Shown here: positions 45,950-57,029 of the stretch, in pieces
How positions within the stretch are numbered: position 1 is the first letter of the stretch
Layout: every line of letters starts with the position of its first letter
Assembly: GCA_033977485.1 (NCBI GenBank)
Contig: CM066993.1
Coordinates: 32,404,501-32,468,500 of the forward strand
Reading direction: 5' to 3'
From: Hydrangea macrophylla
Taxonomy: Eukaryota > Streptophyta > Magnoliopsida > Cornales > Hydrangeaceae
Length of the DNA: 64,000 nucleotides
The notes under the pieces: generated by a model
The model's database searches: none
Told to the model about the DNA's origin: nothing
The model's input: only the letters and a program-made list of their open reading frames with translations
Position numbers and translations under genes: made by a program

Positions 45950-46420
45950 CATCATAACCTGTTCCTCCCAGAAACTCTGTCCAGATATCCCAGATATAAC
46001 CATATTAACCAGTTTTTTACAGAAACTCTGTCTAAATCTCCCTGATTTCCCAGATATACCAGTGTCTCCCAGAAACTCTATCCTATCTCCCAGAAACTCT
46101 ATCCAAATTTCCTAGAAATATCCAAAGTACCTGTTTTCCCAGAAGCTCTGCCCAAATCTCCCAGATTCTCCAAAAATCCCAGCATCTCTGCCCAAATCAC
46201 CCAGAAATGCCCAGATATACTTGTTTCCCCTGGAAACTCTATCCATATTTCTCAGAAATACCCAAAAATACCAGTTTCTCCTAGAAGCTCAGTCCAAATC
46301 AACTAGAAATCCTTATTTCTCCTAGAAACTCAAATGACTTCTAGAAATTTCTCCGAATCTTCCAAACCTATGTTTCTCCCAGAAACTCTATCCGAAATTC
46401 CCAAAGTATCCCGGAAATCC
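45950..46420 (+). repeat. Decayed leader repeats of Ogre2
   Basis: Irregular copies of CTCCCAGAAACTCTGTCC and CCCAGATATA, clearly related to the regular 42-bp array of Ogre1 but with variable spacing. No frame stays open. Confidence 0.8.
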
Positions 46421-46792
46421 CTGTTATCCCTTGGTGATCATACTGGAGAGTAAGGTTAGCACACTCTGTATGGCTAGGACCTTATTTGTTTGACTATTAT
46501 CTGTTAGAAGTAGGGGCATTATATAGATTAGGGCTTGCATCCGCATGCTTGTCTCATTTGTATACACCATTCCTATCGGTCTGCACGCACTGTTTCAGTC
46601 AGGCTGTACACGAGTCAGTCCACGTCTGTTAACATCACTATAGTTGTCATCTCAATCATCGTTGTTAAAAGTCTAACACAGTCTTTTCACACCTATATGT
46701 CAGTATAAGTTTTGAGCACCCAGGATCTGCATTTGTGAGTCAGAGGATTAGGGAGTCACCTTGTCAGAATCACTCAGCCGAAAGTCAGCTTT

Positions 46793-48022
46793 ATGGATCC
46801 AGAAGGTTTGGAAGCAAGAATGACAGAAATGATCAACCAACAGTCTGACCGGTTGGCCCAAGTTTTATCCTTCATGGAAGAATTGAAGCAACAGCGGCCG
46901 CAACCTCCACCTGGATTTGAACCACCCCTACAAGAGAACGGCGGAGAAGAAGTATGGTTTCAAGGGGTCCTGCCACCTGCGTATGAGAAGAAATTCCAAG
47001 AAAAAATGGACAGGGTTGACAAGCTAGAAAGCGTACTAAGGAAAAGCTAAGGGATCAATGACAACATGCTAGATCTGGAAGGCCTTTTTGAGCCTGTTAA
47101 GCTGAAACTGTCGGAAAACTTTAAAATGCCTGAAATTGATTTTTTTGATGGAACTGGGAATCCGAAGAGCCATGTAAAGTTATGCATGAGTGTTTTCCAA
47201 TCAATGGGTTGCAGCCATGAGCACATCGCAATGTTGTTCCCTCAAACCCTCGCCAAGGCTGCTCTATCTTGGTTTCTGACCTTGGAGGTTTCTAAGACGC
47301 GAACTTGGGAAGATATTGTCCAGGTCTTCATTGATCATTACTCTTACAACCAAGAGCTCGATGTCACCATTCGGGATCTGGAGACTACCCGGCAGAACTT
47401 CAATGAGTCCTTCGCTGCATTCTTGAGCAGATGGAGGAACAAAATGGCCCAAATGACCCACCGACCAGTCGAAAAGGAACAAGTCTGGATGTTGATCAAG
47501 AATCTATAGCCGCTGTACCATGAGAAACTATTCTACCAGTCCATCTCAACATTTGAAGAATTGTTTGAGATTGGGACTAGAATTGAGGATGCAATCAGGG
47601 AAGGGAAAATCAAGAATGAAGGATCACAAAGCCAGTCCAAGAGGCTAGACTACTCCCGAAACTCTTCGGATGTCAACGCCCTTAGTAACCAACCCATGGC
47701 CTATTCTCCCCAATCATACCAGCTCACAAACCAAACCAGCTCGCCTAGCCGCCCTTACCAAAATAGGGTACCCTGTGAATTTTCTAAGCTAGATATCTCT
47801 CCCTCCGTAGCCTTAGGCCGCCTACTAAAAAAGGGACACCTCCAACTCCTTCAGCCTTGTGCCGATCCCCCACCACCTAACTGTGACCTGTCCAAACAAT
47901 GTGCCTACCACCAAGGCCCAGGCCATGACACCGACCGGTGCATACGTCTCCGCCATGATATCCAAGACCTTATTGACCGAAGAGTCATTGAACCACCAAC
48001 CATTCAACCCCATGTCACCTAA
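46793..48022 (+). pseudogene. Ogre2 gag
   Basis: One frame of about 410 codons from ATG 46793 (MDPEGLEARMTEMINQQS) to TAA 48020, broken only by a TAA near 47048 and a TAG near 47507. Regions: an N-terminal part with a possible coiled coil (LAQVLSFMEELKQQ, KKFQEKMDRVDKLESVLRK); the capsid-like core FDGTGNPKSHVKLCMSVFQ, FPQTLAKAALSWFLTLEV, IVQVFIDHYSYNQELDVTI, FLSRWRNKMAQM; STFEELFEIGTRIEDAIREG; and the tail QCAYHQGPGHDTDRCIRLRH, an H/C-rich knuckle, then IQDLIDRR. This matches Tat/Ogre-type Gag. Pol does not follow. The frame is well preserved for a non-autonomous copy. Confidence 0.92.
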
Positions 48023-49032
48023 GCCCCTGGCCGGTCCTTTCAAACGATCTCCTTCGCTAAGGATCGTTGAAGCTACGCAGAGAGTTGATAGTGTTTGGAA
48101 CTTCTGCTAAAATAATAATAATAATAAATGGGTCACAAAGACACTCCATTTGAGACCAAGTCGAGTCTGTTCTATATTTTGTGTCTATTTCAAGTTTGAT
48201 CTTGTGGTCGAGTCTGTCTATCATCAAGTTATTGTGAGTCCGTATCGAGTAATGTAATCCTTCTCTTCTGATGGAATGAAGTCTCATTTTGCCTAATCTG
48301 ATGTGCATATTCATAAGTGCATGAATCGCTGAACTGAAAATGTCACTCTTCAAATTACCATGGACATTACTTTGCTAATAAATTTTTGCAACAAACAAAA
48401 AAAAGAGAGAATCCCTAACAGGCCAAAGTCAATTTCGCGCCGACCCCAAAGAAGAGCTGAGAATTGAATAGTCTTGCTTTAAGAATTTAAAGATGCTTTT
48501 GCTCAAATCTCGAAAAGACATTCTTGAGACTGATTTGGGGCTTGCCCAACACCCTTTCCACCATTTCTACCATTTCAAAGCCTTGGGTCCAACCCAATTG
48601 ATAGCCATGCAAACCTGTGCGGAGTTGGTCCTTGATGGTAGCCAAACATTTCAGTGAGTTTCATCTCCACTTTCAAAAAATAACAACAACAAAAAAAAAA
48701 AAAAAAAAAAAAGAAAAGAAAAGCTCGCTAGGTTGAAAACCCGAAAGGGCACCTAGGCAAAAGTTAGAGCTGAAAAGGTATTGATTTCCAAGATCCGACC
48801 CTAGCCAGTCAAAATGATTTTACAAATGAGAGAATAGTACGCTTCAAGGTACATCATAAAAACGTGCCTAGATCACATTTCATAGGCTCGGAACGACCAC
48901 ACATAAATCCCGAGAGCTGACGTGCACATTCCAGAATTTCAAAATTGTGATCAAAAGATTTCACAAAAATCAACCACATGAAAAGTAAAATTGACTGGAT
49001 AGGCAAAAGTGAAAAGGATCAATCCTCAAAAA

Positions 49033-49067
<35 letters not shown>

Positions 49068-49529
49068 CGGGAGACTGAAACTGAATCTTCTTATTCAAGG
49101 CTACCACAAGTGACCTAAGTTTGAACTCCTTTGACGATTGGTTTGAAAAACCCTCAACCGATTTCTTTCAAGACCTTGCCTTAAACTACGCTCGACCTGA
49201 TTCCCGCTCGGGGATACGTAGGCAACCACAACGGTTCGGTCACCCCACCTACCTAAAAATCAACCCGCTTCTTTCCAACCATGGCCCGAACTACGTTGGA
49301 CCTGATCCCCACTTGGGGGGTACGTAGGCAGACTTTCAAAAAGAAAAGAAGGATGGCTCGCTAGGTCGAAAATCCGAAAGGACGCCTAGGCAAAAGTTAG
49401 AGCTAAATCCAAGGTGAGCAATAACAAAAGAGAGAAAAGAGCTCGCTAGGTCACCTCACTGGTGCCTAGGGAAAAAGTTATGAGCATTTGAGAGATTAAA
49501 GTCACGGTCCATGTCTTAAGCCAGAAAAT

Positions 49530-49750
49530 CACCTTCCACACTACGGGCAAACTTTGGCTACTCGCCTCGTTTGCCTGAATTCTACTATCTACCCTTCATA
49601 CAAGGGGCAAACTTCGGTCACCTACCTCGTTTGCCCAAAACCTCCAATAAACCATCATTCCAAACTAGGGGCAAACTTCGGTCACCCACCTCGTTTGCCT
49701 ATGAATTCTACTTCGTACACCTCAAACTAGGGGCAAACTCCATTTGCCTA
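49530..49750 (+). repeat. PPT-like repeats in Ogre2
   Basis: Four units of about 60 bases with (A)GGGGCAAACTTCGG and CTCGTTTGCC, orthologous to 30469-30668. Confidence 0.85.
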
Positions 49751-50384
49751 ACACGATCCCTTCACACCAAGGACGAGTTCTCAAGTCACCGAGTTGTTTT
49801 AAAAATTTTTGAAATGGAGCATCTTTTATTCTAAAAGCTAAGGCACTAATTCAAAGCACTTCCTGGGAGAAGTAGAGAATTGATTAGATCAATAGGGAGG
49901 AATTTTCAAAAACCAGATTTATCAGCAAAGTGCTGACATATCAAGATGAGGAGTGAACATAAAAGATGAGCGGTACATCATTCATGATGAAGGCACATTG
50001 GATCGTGGCAATTTGAGAATTTCATATCCAAGTCAATCCTTCTTTATTTGAGTCAGTAGTAATCTGATCACAAGTGTGTCAGAGACCAAGGTTTCATACA
50101 AACTAACCCAACTTTCCTTGTCGTTCTTGTTAAGTCCATTTGTCCTGATGGTCTCAAATGTGTGGGTTAAAGGTGATTCCCAATCATAAAAAACTTTGGA
50201 TATAAGCAGAAGTACCAAACATTATTACTACACCAGTCAAGGTCGCAACATGAGAAGTGTCCCAGGTGCGAGTGGCATAAACTCATAAGTGGTTGCAAAC
50301 TACAAACCGATAGTTGTTTCTCAAGGCGGCTGATCGGAGGAAATATCGCCAACACCAAGAAACTATTTCTGATAAGGTGTGTCG

Positions 50385-50900
50385 ATGAGACGTGTTGTTG
50401 AGGTGTTTTAGGGCCCAAAGTCTAGATGTGTTGATTAGGAGTGTTGATAAGATGTGTTTTAGGGCCCAAAGTTCAGATGTTTTGATAAGATGTGTTTTAG
50501 GGCCCAAAGTCCAGATGTTTCGATAAGATGTGTTGCTTAAGGTTCAAAGTCCAAGTGTGTTGTTGAGGAGGAGCATCAGATGTGTCGAGGAACATCAGAA
50601 GAGAGTATTGTTGAAGAGGAGCATCGGGTGTGTTAAAGAGTTGAGGAACATCGGATGTGTTGAGGAGCATCAGATTTGTTGAGAAGCATCGTTGAAGAGT
50701 TGAGGAACATCTGATGCATTGAGGAGCATCGGATTTGTTGAGTAGCATCAGAAGAGTTGAAAAGTATCATTGAAAAGTCGAGGAGCATCGCTAAGATTTG
50801 AAGAACGCCGTTAAGAATCAAGAAGCATTGAGAAGCACCGTCAAAGATTTGAGGAACAACATAAGCGCCGTCAAGAATCGAGGATCTTCATTGAAATTTG
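50385..50900 (+). repeat. Minisatellites in the Ogre2 3' region
   Basis: First about three units of roughly 50 bases with GATGTGTTTTAGGGCCCAAAG. Then many short units (about 20-30 bases) of the type GAGGAGCATCGGATTTGTTG, drifting to GAAGCACCGTCAA. Neither type is found in Ogre1 or Ogre C. Confidence 0.85.
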
Positions 50901-51635
50901 AGAAGCACCGATGAGACTTTGAGAGTCACCTGGTCCATAGTATCACGATTAAGGGGAGCACGAGTCTAGAGAGTCACTTCACCCAACACAACAAATTGGC
51001 CATAACATGACACATAGCCCATCGGTCGCGGCACATACAAATCACAAAGCCCACTAGGAGTGGCAAACACACCATAAGCATTCTTTTGAGCACCACAGCG
51101 TTCCTTTGAGCACCACACTCTTCCTTGAGTAAGACCTCCAGGTCGAGCTCCCTCACAAGTCTATTAGTCGTAGCGAAGCGTAGATCACCAAGCCCACTGA
51201 GAGTGGAAAATACACTGAACACATGTACTAGGACCACAAGCGTTTTAGAACATAATACAGGCACGACACAAGTCAACTCAGAGTGGTACACCCCACAGCA
51301 CCAATTCATGCTAGGATCAGAACACTAGACATGATAGGACTTAGGACAAAATTCATATCACATCCATGCATAGCATATCACTCTTACAGCATAGCATCCG
51401 CCTGATTGTTGTGTATGTGCATGTGTGATTTATTCCTTTGTGCCCTGAACTACGTCCTGGTCTGATTCCCCTTGGGATACGTAGGCAGCTCACACAGAGC
51501 GTGACAAGCACTAGCCTCAGCATCATTGCATCTTTTGCAACGCTTTTTATCCTAAATCTATAGCCTTCAAAAAGTCCTGTCTCTTCAAAACTTTGGCACT
51601 CGCTTGCGACATGCGTTGCCTCGCAAGTTCCTGCC

Positions 51636-51649
51636 AAAGAGGGGCAAAC
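51636..51649 (+). other. Polypurine tract of Ogre2
   Basis: AAAGAGGGGCAAAC directly before TGTAGACACCCC. Confidence 0.87.
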
Positions 51650-54600
51650 TGTAGACACCCCATTTTGTCGGCTATCAGATTTAGGAGACCCATAGCTTGG
51701 TGGTTCACAATGATCGTAAAAGACTCAAAAGGACTCTTGGAAGTCAGCTCTATCTCTCAGAATGCTCAGAATGACCAAAATACCCCTGAAAGCCCGAAGA
51801 CTCCTAGATTTGGCCCCGAAGTTCTGAAAACATGCTATGTCATAAGAAAAATGATAAAGAGAGTTTTTAAGTAAAACCGAATGAAATCGTCAGCTCCTCC
51901 CAGAGACCCCCGGAAGTCCCGGAAGTTCCCCGAAAGTCCCCGTTGACCGGTTTGACCAAGGTTTGACCAGGTTTGACCAGAGTTTGACCAAGTTTGACCA
52001 AGTTTGACCGAAATTGTCCGAATTCACCGAAATCATTAGAAAAGTATTAAAACAAGTTCCAAAAGAGAATCGAGCGAAAACATCAGCTCCCGGGAACTCC
52101 CGGAGGTTCCCAGAACTTCCCGGGAATCCCAGGTTTGACCAGTTTGACCAAGATTTGACTTTGGAATCGGGGTACCGAAATAATTTTCAAATATTTTTCA
52201 TGGATACTAGAGGTCAATAGCTTTCCAACGGTATATCGCACATAATTCCTGGATTTAAAACGAATTTATTATGAATTTCCAAAGCTGAAAAAGGCGATCA
52301 AATCGGCTTTTATCGCTAATACCGTAAAACTTTTCAAAGTGACCTATCCCCGAACTATTGTTTATGTAAAGTAGACTCCATTACCTTTCCAACGGTATAT
52401 CACAACCTCAATTTGGAGTTCGTACGCATTTTTTGTGAATTTCGGACGAAATAGGGCCTTTTCGCGAATACCGGAACGTCAGGGGGCCTAAATCGCATTA
52501 TCTGGACGGGGGAGGAGCAGTGCCGCCGCGGCACTGGCCCACTGTCGTGGCGGCACTCCCCTCCAGAGCAGTGTATTTTTGTAAATAGTTTTGTGGTCCC
52601 ATTTTGATTAATTAAAAGCCAAAACGATATAGTTTTATGATTTCAGATATTTGGAGCCAATGGGAATACTTTCTAAATCCCAAAACCACCCCAAGTTTTC
52701 CTATATAAACACCCCATTACTCTTAATTTTGGGGGAGTCAAATACAAGTTTAGAGAAAGTTTGGGAGAGAAAGTTGTAGAGATAAGGTTAGAATAGAGAG
52801 AAAAGAAGCTTTCTTCTTGGATTTTCAAAACAAAAGTGAGTTCTAAACTTTGTTTTTACTATATTACTCCCATTTATTTCAACATTCAATACTCCCAACC
52901 ACCATTTTAGTGAGCATTCAAGAGAGTGGAAGCTTCTTCCATGTCTAGTGTCATTACATATGAGTGAAACACCAATCTACAAGTCTCATAATTCATGAAT
53001 ATCATCTATTGATCATCATCTACTTGCATGTTTATTTATTGTTTATTTCTTCTTATCTCATTTCTTTTTGATTTTTCTTTATTTACTTACTAGTTTATCA
53101 TCATCTAAGTGATGACATGAAGTTTGGGGTGAGTGAATCCTTATGGATAGTAGCTCTTGACCTCAAAAACATGTTTGATAGATGATGATCATAACTTCAA
53201 TACCTCCAAGGTATCCTTGAAGTGTATTGAAGTTATGCTCAAATAAAAATAAGTTTCTCCAACAATCTTGGAGGTTCTTGATGATGAGTTGAATGTTGGC
53301 ATTTTAAGTGGTCATAATCTTTATTGAGTATTAAAAATGCACTTTCAAAACCTCTATTTCAAAACCCCCCTCAATCCCTCTCATTTTGATTTCAAGAAAG
53401 AAAAACTTATTTTCCCCAAAACCTTCAAAACAGTGAGTTAAAACAGTGAGTGAGCTGAGTTCAAAGATTTCTCTAGAACTCAATACTCAACATATAGATG
53501 CAAGGCCACTTGGAAAGTCTTCCTAACTCATTGAAGAACACCCATGATTTTTGGTTTGACTTGGAAGTACTTGAAAATGGTCCATTTGGACCCAAACATT
53601 CCTTCCAAACATTCTGCCTCTGCTGTCACAGCAGCTTGACTAACTTCCAACTTCTTTTTTCAGAAATATTTTCCAAACGGGGTGGTCCCAACTTATTTTT
53701 TCCTTAAACTTCAATGTCTTAGGGAACGGTCTGTATAATATGGGCCCCTAGATCATTCGTTTTCATTTTTTAAGATTCTTTAACATTTCAGTCGACAGTA
53801 CGGACTCTGTTTCTGAGTGACCTCTGTTGTTTATATGATTTCTCTCAATATGTGATAGTTATTAAAGATTGGCTTTTTGGGTTGTGTTCTAGACACAATG
53901 AGGAACATCTCCATAACAAATCATTCATTGAAAACGTTCCTAACCCCTCTTTTCAATTTTCCCAAGATCATGCCACTGTTCTGTCCACTATTCATAGCAA
54001 GCACATTTTAACTTCTATTCTTTGATTTGATGCTTATATGTATTCCAAATTAGTTCATATCTTAGGAAGTACTTCATACTACATTTGTACATATCCCATG
54101 ATGATTTCATTCATTCATTCATACACATTATAGACTTCTAAGTCATTCTAGAAATCCATGTACCCAAAACACACTACAACCTTTGCACATTTTATATACA
54201 TACATTGCATTCATGCAAGATTTGGGGTTTTTGTAACTCTTAATCTAAGAAGATTATAAGGAATGATCACGATCACACGTTCATGCTTTCCCTTGATCTA
54301 ATCATCCTTTCTCATCCGTCCCGGGGATTGAGAGGTCTTCTTTTCTTAAAGATTAACATGCATCATACTAGCTTGCTAAGCATATTTTGATTTCTTTGTT
54401 TATTTGTTTCAATAACAATTCATGTCCCCCTTTAGATTAGGAAGTCTTGATTATTTGATACATGATTAGACGATTTTTCCTAGGTTTATTTGTGTGATCT
54501 TTCACTTTGCATTGCATGATATTTGGCTTAGATCTAATGAATGATATCTTATCTTTAGATCTTCCATTTCAAATTTTCTTATGTGATGTAATATACTATC

Positions 54601-54925
54601 ATAGTATTATTTGTCGAACCAAACATAGTATAAGATGATTATTTGGATGCTAATTGAGGCCCGTCGAAAGACGGGGCGAGTTGAGGGTGTTTTAGTCGCG
54701 ACAAAGGCTCCTTCCTCTCTCGTACCAAAATCCCGAACCAAGTTCTTTGGTTATGAAAGGCCGGTGCCCTTTATCCATTTGGGTGAGTCAAAATTAGGTT
54801 TCTTGGTTCCTTAAAGACCAAGTGGCGGTTCTGTATCTGTTTCAACAGACCTTTTCTCTTTCTTTGATTCAAAAATCAAACAAGTTTTGAAAACATAATG
54901 AAGCGGTGGAAGCCCGGTATCCACA
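51650..54925 (+). mobile_element. Ogre2 3' LTR
   Basis: 3,276 bp, nearly the same as the 5' LTR. The palindrome CAGTGCCG-CCG-CGGCACTG lies near 52520, TATA at 52702-52709 and the U5 hairpin at 54660-54675 (CCCGTC-GAAA-GACGGG). It ends GGTATCCACA. Confidence 0.94.
54660..54675 (+). promoter_or_regulatory. U5 GNRA hairpin, Ogre2 3' LTR
   Basis: CCCGTC-GAAA-GACGGG, perfect stem. The 5' copy has a C-to-T change that keeps a wobble pair. Confidence 0.7.
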
Positions 54926-54930
54926 CCACT

Positions 54931-56358
54931 CTTGATTCATGAGATTACAGAGAAACAACTTCAAGATGTAGGTTTAAAGAAGATTTTTGATGAGATTCTA
55001 ATGGGTAAGTAATCGGGATTCACTTTTGAAAATGATGTTTTGAGATTGAGAGATAGAATTTGTGTACCCAATGATAAAGAGTCAAAACGGAATATACTAG
55101 AAGAAGCACATAATATAAAGTATGCCATTCATCCGAAAAGCACCAAAATTTATAGAGAATTGAGATACGTTTATTGGTGTCCGGGAATGAAGAGAGAAAT
55201 AGCTCGCTACATTTCACGTTGTGCGAGTTGTCAACAAGTGAAGGCCGAATGCCAAGTACCTTCGGGATTATTACAACCATTACCGGTAGCCATATGGAAA
55301 TGGGAACACATTACAATGGACTTTTTAGTGGGTCCTCGAGGTCTAAGAAATCGAACACTATCATTTGGGTGATCGTTGACCTTTTGACGAAGTCGTCGCA
55401 CTTCCTACCACTTCGAACATCTAAGCCGAAGACTTTAACTAAGTTGTATATTTGTGAGATTGTGAGACTACATGGTATTCCAATTTTCTATTGTTTTGGA
55501 TAGAGATAGTAGTTTTACATCAAAGTTTTGGAGGGACTTACAAGAAGCAATAGGTACCAAATTGTTTTTTAGTATCGCTTTTCATGCTCAGATTGATGGT
55601 CAATCAGATAGCGTAATCCAGATTTTGGAAGACATATTTCAGTTATGTGTACTTGATTTCCAGGGTGATTGGGAAGACCATTTGCTGTTAATTGAGTTTG
55701 CATATAACAACAGTTTTCAGTCAAGTATTGGAATGGTTCCTTATAAAGCTTTGTATGATCGTGTATGTCGTTCACCGATTAGTTGGACAGAAGTTAGAGA
55801 AAGAATGATTTAAGGGCCAAAAATTGTGCAAGAGATGATGGACAAGATAAAGGTAATTCGACAATGGTTACTGGCAGCTCAAAATAGGTATAAGAGTTAT
55901 GCCAACATGTGTAGACAACCATAGGAATTTGATGTGGGTGATTTGGTTTACTTGAAGGTGTCACCTTCAAAGGGGATTACTAGATTTGGGAGATACGTGA
56001 AACTCAATTCGAGGTATGTAGGACCTTTTAAAATCATTAGGAGAGTTGGACCCATAACATATCGATTGGATTTTCCAAATGAGTATGCTCAAGTTCATAA
56101 CGTGTTTCATGTATCATTACTACAGAAACAATTGATAGAAGATAGAGATCAAGAGATGACTCTAGCGTTGAATGAAATTCAGGGTGATTTGACGTATGTT
56201 GCGTATTTGGTAGAGATATTGGATTGAAAGGATAAAGTCTTGCGAAATAAGGTCATGTTGAAGGTAAAAGTATTATGGCATAGCCAAACGACGGAAGAGA
56301 TGATAAGGGAAATCGAAGATGAGATACGTACTCAGTATTTGCACCTTTTCGATACATG
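54931..56358 (+). pseudogene. Gypsy D integrase
   Basis: Continues gypsy D pol after Ogre2. Order: HEITEKQLQDVGLKKIFDEI, a stop, then the H2C2 zinc domain (EEAHNIKYAIHPKSTKIYRE, YWCPGMKREIARYISRCASC, QQVKAE). The core follows with the first Asp in ITMDFLVGP; frame changes near 55340 and 55480 bracket IIWVIVDLLTKSSHFLP. The second Asp is in VLDRDSSFTSKFW. At the catalytic Glu position (GQSER in relatives) this copy has GQSDS, an acidic but changed residue. The C-terminal part has [41 protein letters not shown] and, after a stop, VLRNKVMLKVKVLWHS, a chromovirus (Tekay/Del-like) ending. Integrase would insert the cDNA into chromosomes. It is inactive by frameshifts. Confidence 0.9.
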
Positions 56359-56387
56359 AGGTACAAGTTTGGCGACAAACTTCTCTT

Positions 56388-56400
56388 AAGGGGGAGAGAA
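56388..56400 (+). other. Polypurine tract of gypsy D
   Basis: AAGGGGGAGAGAA just before the 3' LTR. Confidence 0.85.
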
Positions 56401-56401
56401 T

Positions 56402-57029
56402 TATAACACCCGTAATTGTGTTATTGCATTTCATTACATTGTCATACGTGATAATATGATGTGTTGTGCATTTGTGGAATATGTATGAGTGAGTTGTGAC
56501 TCATGAGTCGATTTGGGTATCTGTGTAAGAGAACCCTTTTGAGACTGTGTAGAATGAGTGTTTTGATGTTGTGACGTCTCTCTGAGATTGAGGCGGTCAT
56601 TGTGGAATACATTAAATATTTATCTGTAATAAATGTTTACCTGTGTATTTCACTATCTATATTATTTGTGGTTTAGAATATGTTTCTGTTGTTAATTTTA
56701 GCATCCTGGTGAGGGTGAATATGTTTCTGTTGGGTTGGGTTCGGTTGACCGGATGAGCCTAGTCAACTGACATTTGAGGCATCCATCGACCGGACTTCAG
56801 AGTCAGTCAATTAGAGTGGGCTGCTAGAGATTTCTTGTTCTCTGCAAACTCTGAGTCAATCGACTAAGACCCCAACTTAGTTGAGTGGATAGCTAGTTTT
56901 AAAAATAAATTGTTTTCTTTCCGCTATGTGTTCTTAAAGCTAATTCTTTTGGGAACGCTAATGAATTGGAGTAGCCTCGGTAGCGTGCCGTGGGCTTCGA
57001 TTCCGCTATTGTAGAACCGGGCTGTGACA
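56402..57029 (+). mobile_element. Gypsy D 3' LTR, internally deleted
   Basis: Only 628 bp: the first about 300 and last about 300 bases match the 5' LTR and the 1.4-kb middle, including the TATA region, is absent. The join lies near 56716, where GAATATGTTTCTGTTG occurs a second time, suggesting deletion between short repeats. Ends GGGCTGTGACA. Confidence 0.88.

Larger units (their letters stand above)
48023..51635 (+). other. Ogre2 3' untranslated region
   Basis: No supportable gene. Starts with CGTTGAAGCTACGCA...AACTTCTGCTAAAA, the same post-gag sequence as Ogre1. It has A-rich runs near 48690-48715 and 49030-49070, structured motifs at 49181-49224, 49284-49330 and 51441-51488, PPT-like repeats (49530-49750) and a minisatellite (50385-50900) unrelated to the one in Ogre1. 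Confidence 0.8.
42084..54925 (+). mobile_element. Ogre2: gag-only Ogre-like LTR element
   Basis: A 12.8-kb complete element with the same layout as Ogre1: 5' LTR 42084-45334, tRNA-Arg primer site, leader with decayed repeats, gag, 3' untranslated region, polypurine tract, 3' LTR 51650-54925. The target duplication CCACT lies at 42079-42083 and 54926-54930. The two LTRs look very similar and gag has few stops, so it is the younger of the pair. No pol enzyme is encoded. Confidence 0.94.
21779..57029 (+). mobile_element. Gypsy D, chromovirus-like element, split by two Ogre-like insertions
   Basis: The outer unit of the nest spans 35 kb, of which about 6 kb is its own sequence. Order: 5' LTR (split), tRNA-Met primer site, gag, RNase H, [Ogre2], integrase, polypurine tract, 3' LTR. 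The flanks AGTAT (21774-21778) and AGTTT (57030-57034) are a 5-bp target duplication with one change, and removing the element rejoins a copia gag reading GET-Q. Protease and RT are missing by deletion between 41577 and 41584. Integrase C-terminal motifs point to the Tekay/Del type chromoviruses. Confidence 0.88.

Noticed and set aside
51593..52220. ORFs at LTR starts (51593-51874, 52014-52220; also 22819-23091, 32899-33270, 42099-42296)
   Set aside because: The same ORF recurs because the LTR start is repeated; the LTR is non-coding and the frames differ in length between copies.
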